Assembly (NCBI GenBank): GCA_964036045.1
Contig: OZ038379.1
Coordinates: 114,665,604-114,729,603 of the forward strand
DNA length: 64,000 bases
Direction of reading: 5' to 3'
Source: Eutreptiella sp. 'Long Island Sound 2002'
Lineage: Eukaryota > Euglenozoa > Euglenophyceae > Eutreptiales > Eutreptiaceae
The notes under the pieces were generated by a model. The model ran no database searches. It was given only the letters and a program-made list of their open reading frames with translations, and was not told the DNA's origin. Positions 61,071 through 64,000 of this stretch are shown piece after piece. How positions within the stretch are numbered: position 1 is the stretch's first letter; each line of letters begins with the position of its first letter. The translations under genes and the position numbers were made by a program.

Positions 61071-64000
61071 CTGAGTACTCCCCAGCTCTACCCATGGGCG
61101 GGGTGCTAGGTGCAAAGCCCCGCACGACAAGGCCCGGGCACTGCCCTAGCGGCGGTGTACTAACAGCGTCACGTGTGTGCACGCAGCAGTGCCAAATACC
61201 ATCCCCAGGGATCCGGCAGCCCCCGAGTACCGGCTGCATGCACATCAAAAACGGCCAGCAACCCCTAGCGTCGGCTGGCATAGCCTCCCTCTCCTCTCCC
61301 CAACACGTGCCTGCCCCACGCACAGGGCCCCCCACGGTGCCCCTACAAGTGCCCCCCTCCCCCCGCGATGTGTGTTGCTGCTCCCCTCGCCGCACCCACG
61401 CGCGGCCTTGTGCCCCCCACTCCATTCCAAACCGCACCCCCATCCTCGCAAGAGGAGCGGACAATAGCGTGGATGTCCGCCGGAGTGGGGCTTCAACGGC
61501 TGCGTCGCCGCCAGGTCTACGCCACGGCTAGCAGGGCAGGCGGGCGAGGGGGAACAAGCTATGGCCTACAAAGCAAGAGGGACCGGTGGGACGGCCCTGT
61601 AGGACCTGCGCCCCGCCCCCTCCTGATGTGCCGCCAAACTTGTGGGTGGTGCCGTATGCCGGACGGAACCCTCGCATTGTGTTGGTCGTGCCCTATGTGG
61701 GGCGCAACCCTCCATGTATGGAAAGGGGCCCCGATGCCCCCCCGGAATGGGCGGCGTGGCCCCGCTGGTGGAGTGGTTTGAGGCCGTGGCACCCTTGCAG
61801 ACCACCCATTATGCCCAGCCTCCTTTTGTCTTTGTGTTATCTTTTTGTCCTGCTACCCGGTCCCTGCAGGCGCCCGTCCGGTTGGACGCCCTCGTAATGG
61901 TATTTCAAACATCCTTTGAAAATGGGTAAGGTATAAGGCCCCCCGGCCACCACCCCGGCGCCCACACGAGAGAGGACGCCCGGGAGGGGTAATAGCCCCC
62001 GGTCCCCCCACGGCAGCCCCAATGGTGACCGCACCACCGGAGGCGGCATCTCTGTCGGGGAAATAAATTGTGCTCACTAATAACTTACACATACTGCATT
62101 ACCGCCGTATTCAATGCTTAAAGGGTTAAGGGGCCTCCCCCGGTCCTGTGAAGTGCGGCCCCCTAGAGCCGGACTCAACCGGTCGCGACGAGACGCCCTT
62201 CACCGGTATGGCCATTCTTCACTGCCGGCCATACCTCGTTCCCATCTCCGCGGGCTTAAACTGCCCAAGGGGGCGCTAAGTTCTGCATTTGTTCGGGACT
62301 TAAGCCCCGGTAGAACTTACGGTGTTTGGTTAAACGGACTCGCACCCGTGACGCGTTGGATCGGTTGTTGAGAACCTGCTAATGCTACCATGGGGTTATG
62401 AATCCCGGTACTGCTTGCTTACTCTACCTACCAGCAGCCCCCCAAGGGTAAATGGCGTACGAACGCCTCCCGTAGCAGTTGAAGGGGCGAGGAAGCGCTC
62501 CCAAAGAGCTGGCCCCGCCCCCCCTTCTCAAGTCCCTTGAAACCACGTTGCGGATGGGCAAAGCTCACACACCACAGTCACGGCGCCGTTGTGTCGGGTG
62601 TGTTGGCGCTAACCCTAGCCGCCTGCGGGTTTTTAGGTGCGGAACCCCTCACCCCATTTCTTTTCACGGGTCCGGAGTTGAGGCAGCGCGGTTAGGTGAG
62701 GAAGGGGACCCCATCTTACAGCAGCGGTTGCGAGGATTTGGTAGGGTCTCGGTGCCCGAGGACCCCACCTAGAGCTCTACGAATGAAAGAAACTTGACGC
62801 AAGGGAACTGGGGAAGCACGGTTAGGCAAAGACCGCCGACTGCATGCGACTCCCCATCCCCACAGCAAATTGGCCCCCCCCCCCCAATTGCCGCTCCATG
62901 GGCAGCGACCGCCGCCTGGGCAGAACTCCATGGATAACTTTTGGCATGCGTATGTGCAATTTGTGGTGCCTGACGTGTCCGCCATCCGTGACGCCAACAA
63001 TCATCTACGCACCAACAGAGGGGCCCACCTTGTGCCCAGTTGGGCGGCTAAATATTACGACAGGATCCCAAGAGTGGCACGTGGCCGCCGAGAGCACAGC
63101 CCACCCCAAGCCATCGGGCCAGCGATGATCGGGAACACGAACGCCACCCATTGCGGTCACACCGAAGGACCCCTCGGAGCCCGCAGGAGAGATGTGTTAG
63201 CGTGCGGCTGGAAAGTTTGCCGTGGCTGCCCCTGGCAGAGTTGGCGGCGGTATCCGCGGTGCTAGGGCACCCCACGACGGTGCCGGAGTGGGCTTCGCAT
63301 GAATGATCGTGTAGTGCGGTGGCACCGCATGAAGCGTGGTGGCAAGCAGTTCCCGGCTCCGACTCGCACCCACCGGCAACCGCCTCCGGGGCGCACATAC
63401 TCATCCGCCGCGAGGCACACGATGGTCCACACCTCTTGCCCCGCAGTGACGACCTCACCCCCGCACTGGGACCGCCGGCACGGAGGACCATCCGAAGACA
63501 ATGACCAGGCCCCATCGCTGCGTGGAGGGCGCCGGAACTGCTACCATCGGGTGGCACAAACATGATGGCGCTTGTATGGCAGCCCACACCGCAGCCCCTA
63601 GCGCGCCCAATGGTCCTCCACCTACCGGGATCGAGTGTACTGGTCGCTGCCGGACCGCGGGCGCTCGTCCCACAGGGACTTCCCCCCGCCGCCCCGGGGC
63701 CTCCTCCGTCCGGAAGGCGTCAATGTAGGGACGGGACGCCACGGCTCAACCCCGCAAACATCAGCCCCGGCGGTCAGGAGAGCAAAAACCCGAGAGGCGG
63801 CAGGTCGCAACAGGGGAGGCGCGAGTCCGGAGCACACAACACTCGTCGCGAACCGTTTGGGACAGCCTGGGGATTGCGATTAGGTAACCCCGCAGCGCGG
63901 ACAGTGAGAGTAGACGGTGTCCCCGGGCGGAAGGGTAAAAGCCAATGACTACCCTTGCACCTTCGACCATCTTTGCTGGTCCCCGAAGTGCCCACGGCGC
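61071..64000 (+). mobile_element. Second, diverged LINE copy, 5' part (runs off the window)
   Basis: The start CTGAGTACTCC-CAGCTC-ACCCA-GGGC and the following 280 bp match 48,468-48,760. The stretch 61,865-62,440 matches 49,420-49,985, including the structured hairpins. The 94-bp tandem array of the first copy is absent in what can be seen. From about 62,450 on I find no match to the first copy and no convincing ORF, so this part may be a different leader, an insertion or decayed sequence. The coding region would lie beyond the window. Confidence 0.7.
62450..64000. other. Unassigned sequence after the second LINE leader
   Basis: Many short GC-driven frames on both strands. One plus-strand frame (62,925-63,265) reads FWHAYVQFVVPDVSAIRDAN and is mildly protein-like but has no recognised family. 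No RNA gene was noticed. Confidence 0.3.

Overview
This window looks like a piece of a eukaryotic nuclear genome, most likely from an alga or another protist, in a repeat-dense chromosomal region. The evidence is a decayed Ty3/gypsy-type retrotransposon, a LINE-type retrotransposon with endonuclease, reverse transcriptase and RNase H domains, a very large satellite array, pentanucleotide microsatellites, tRNA-like sequences with Pol III boxes, and several plausible spliceosomal splice sites. There are no bacterial operons, no intact rRNA genes and no confidently intact single-copy host genes.

Layout. 1-2,302 (minus strand): the pol region of a decayed gypsy-type element, cut off by the window start. 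About 2.3-7.2 kb: AT-richer, gene-poor sequence with microsatellites. About 7.2-19.6 kb: a run of coding-like but broken reading frames on the plus strand, mixed with short tandem and direct repeats. One frame ends in a transposase-like C-terminal part. In several of these frames the only interruptions over long distances are TAG or TAA codons where glutamine fits well, and the frames end at TGA. 20.0-24.9 kb: an ORF with a good start, an inverted pair of tRNA-like sequences around a GC-rich palindrome, a 50-bp tandem array and a small ORF with a signal peptide. 24,993-47,809: one 22.8-kb satellite of about 475 copies of a 48-bp monomer with nested higher-order repeats. 48.1-61.1 kb: a LINE of about 12 kb bounded on both sides by (AACAC)n tracts. 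61.1-64.0 kb: the start of a second, diverged copy of the LINE 5' region in the same orientation, so the elements stand head to tail.

The genes that can be read belong to mobile elements. The LINE reads in order: proline/arginine-rich ORF, ORF with an RRM-like stretch, zinc-knuckle/gag-like ORF, apurinic-type endonuclease, reverse transcriptase, RNase H plus CCHC zinc motif. Its frames change at C-homopolymers, which may be decay, assembly error or slippage. The most interesting points are the possible UAR=Gln code (known in some ulvophycean green algae, ciliates and a few other protists), the head-to-tail LINEs joined by (AACAC)n, and a hairpin in the LINE leader whose two arms have changed together between the two copies. 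All family assignments were made by eye from motifs; no database search was possible.
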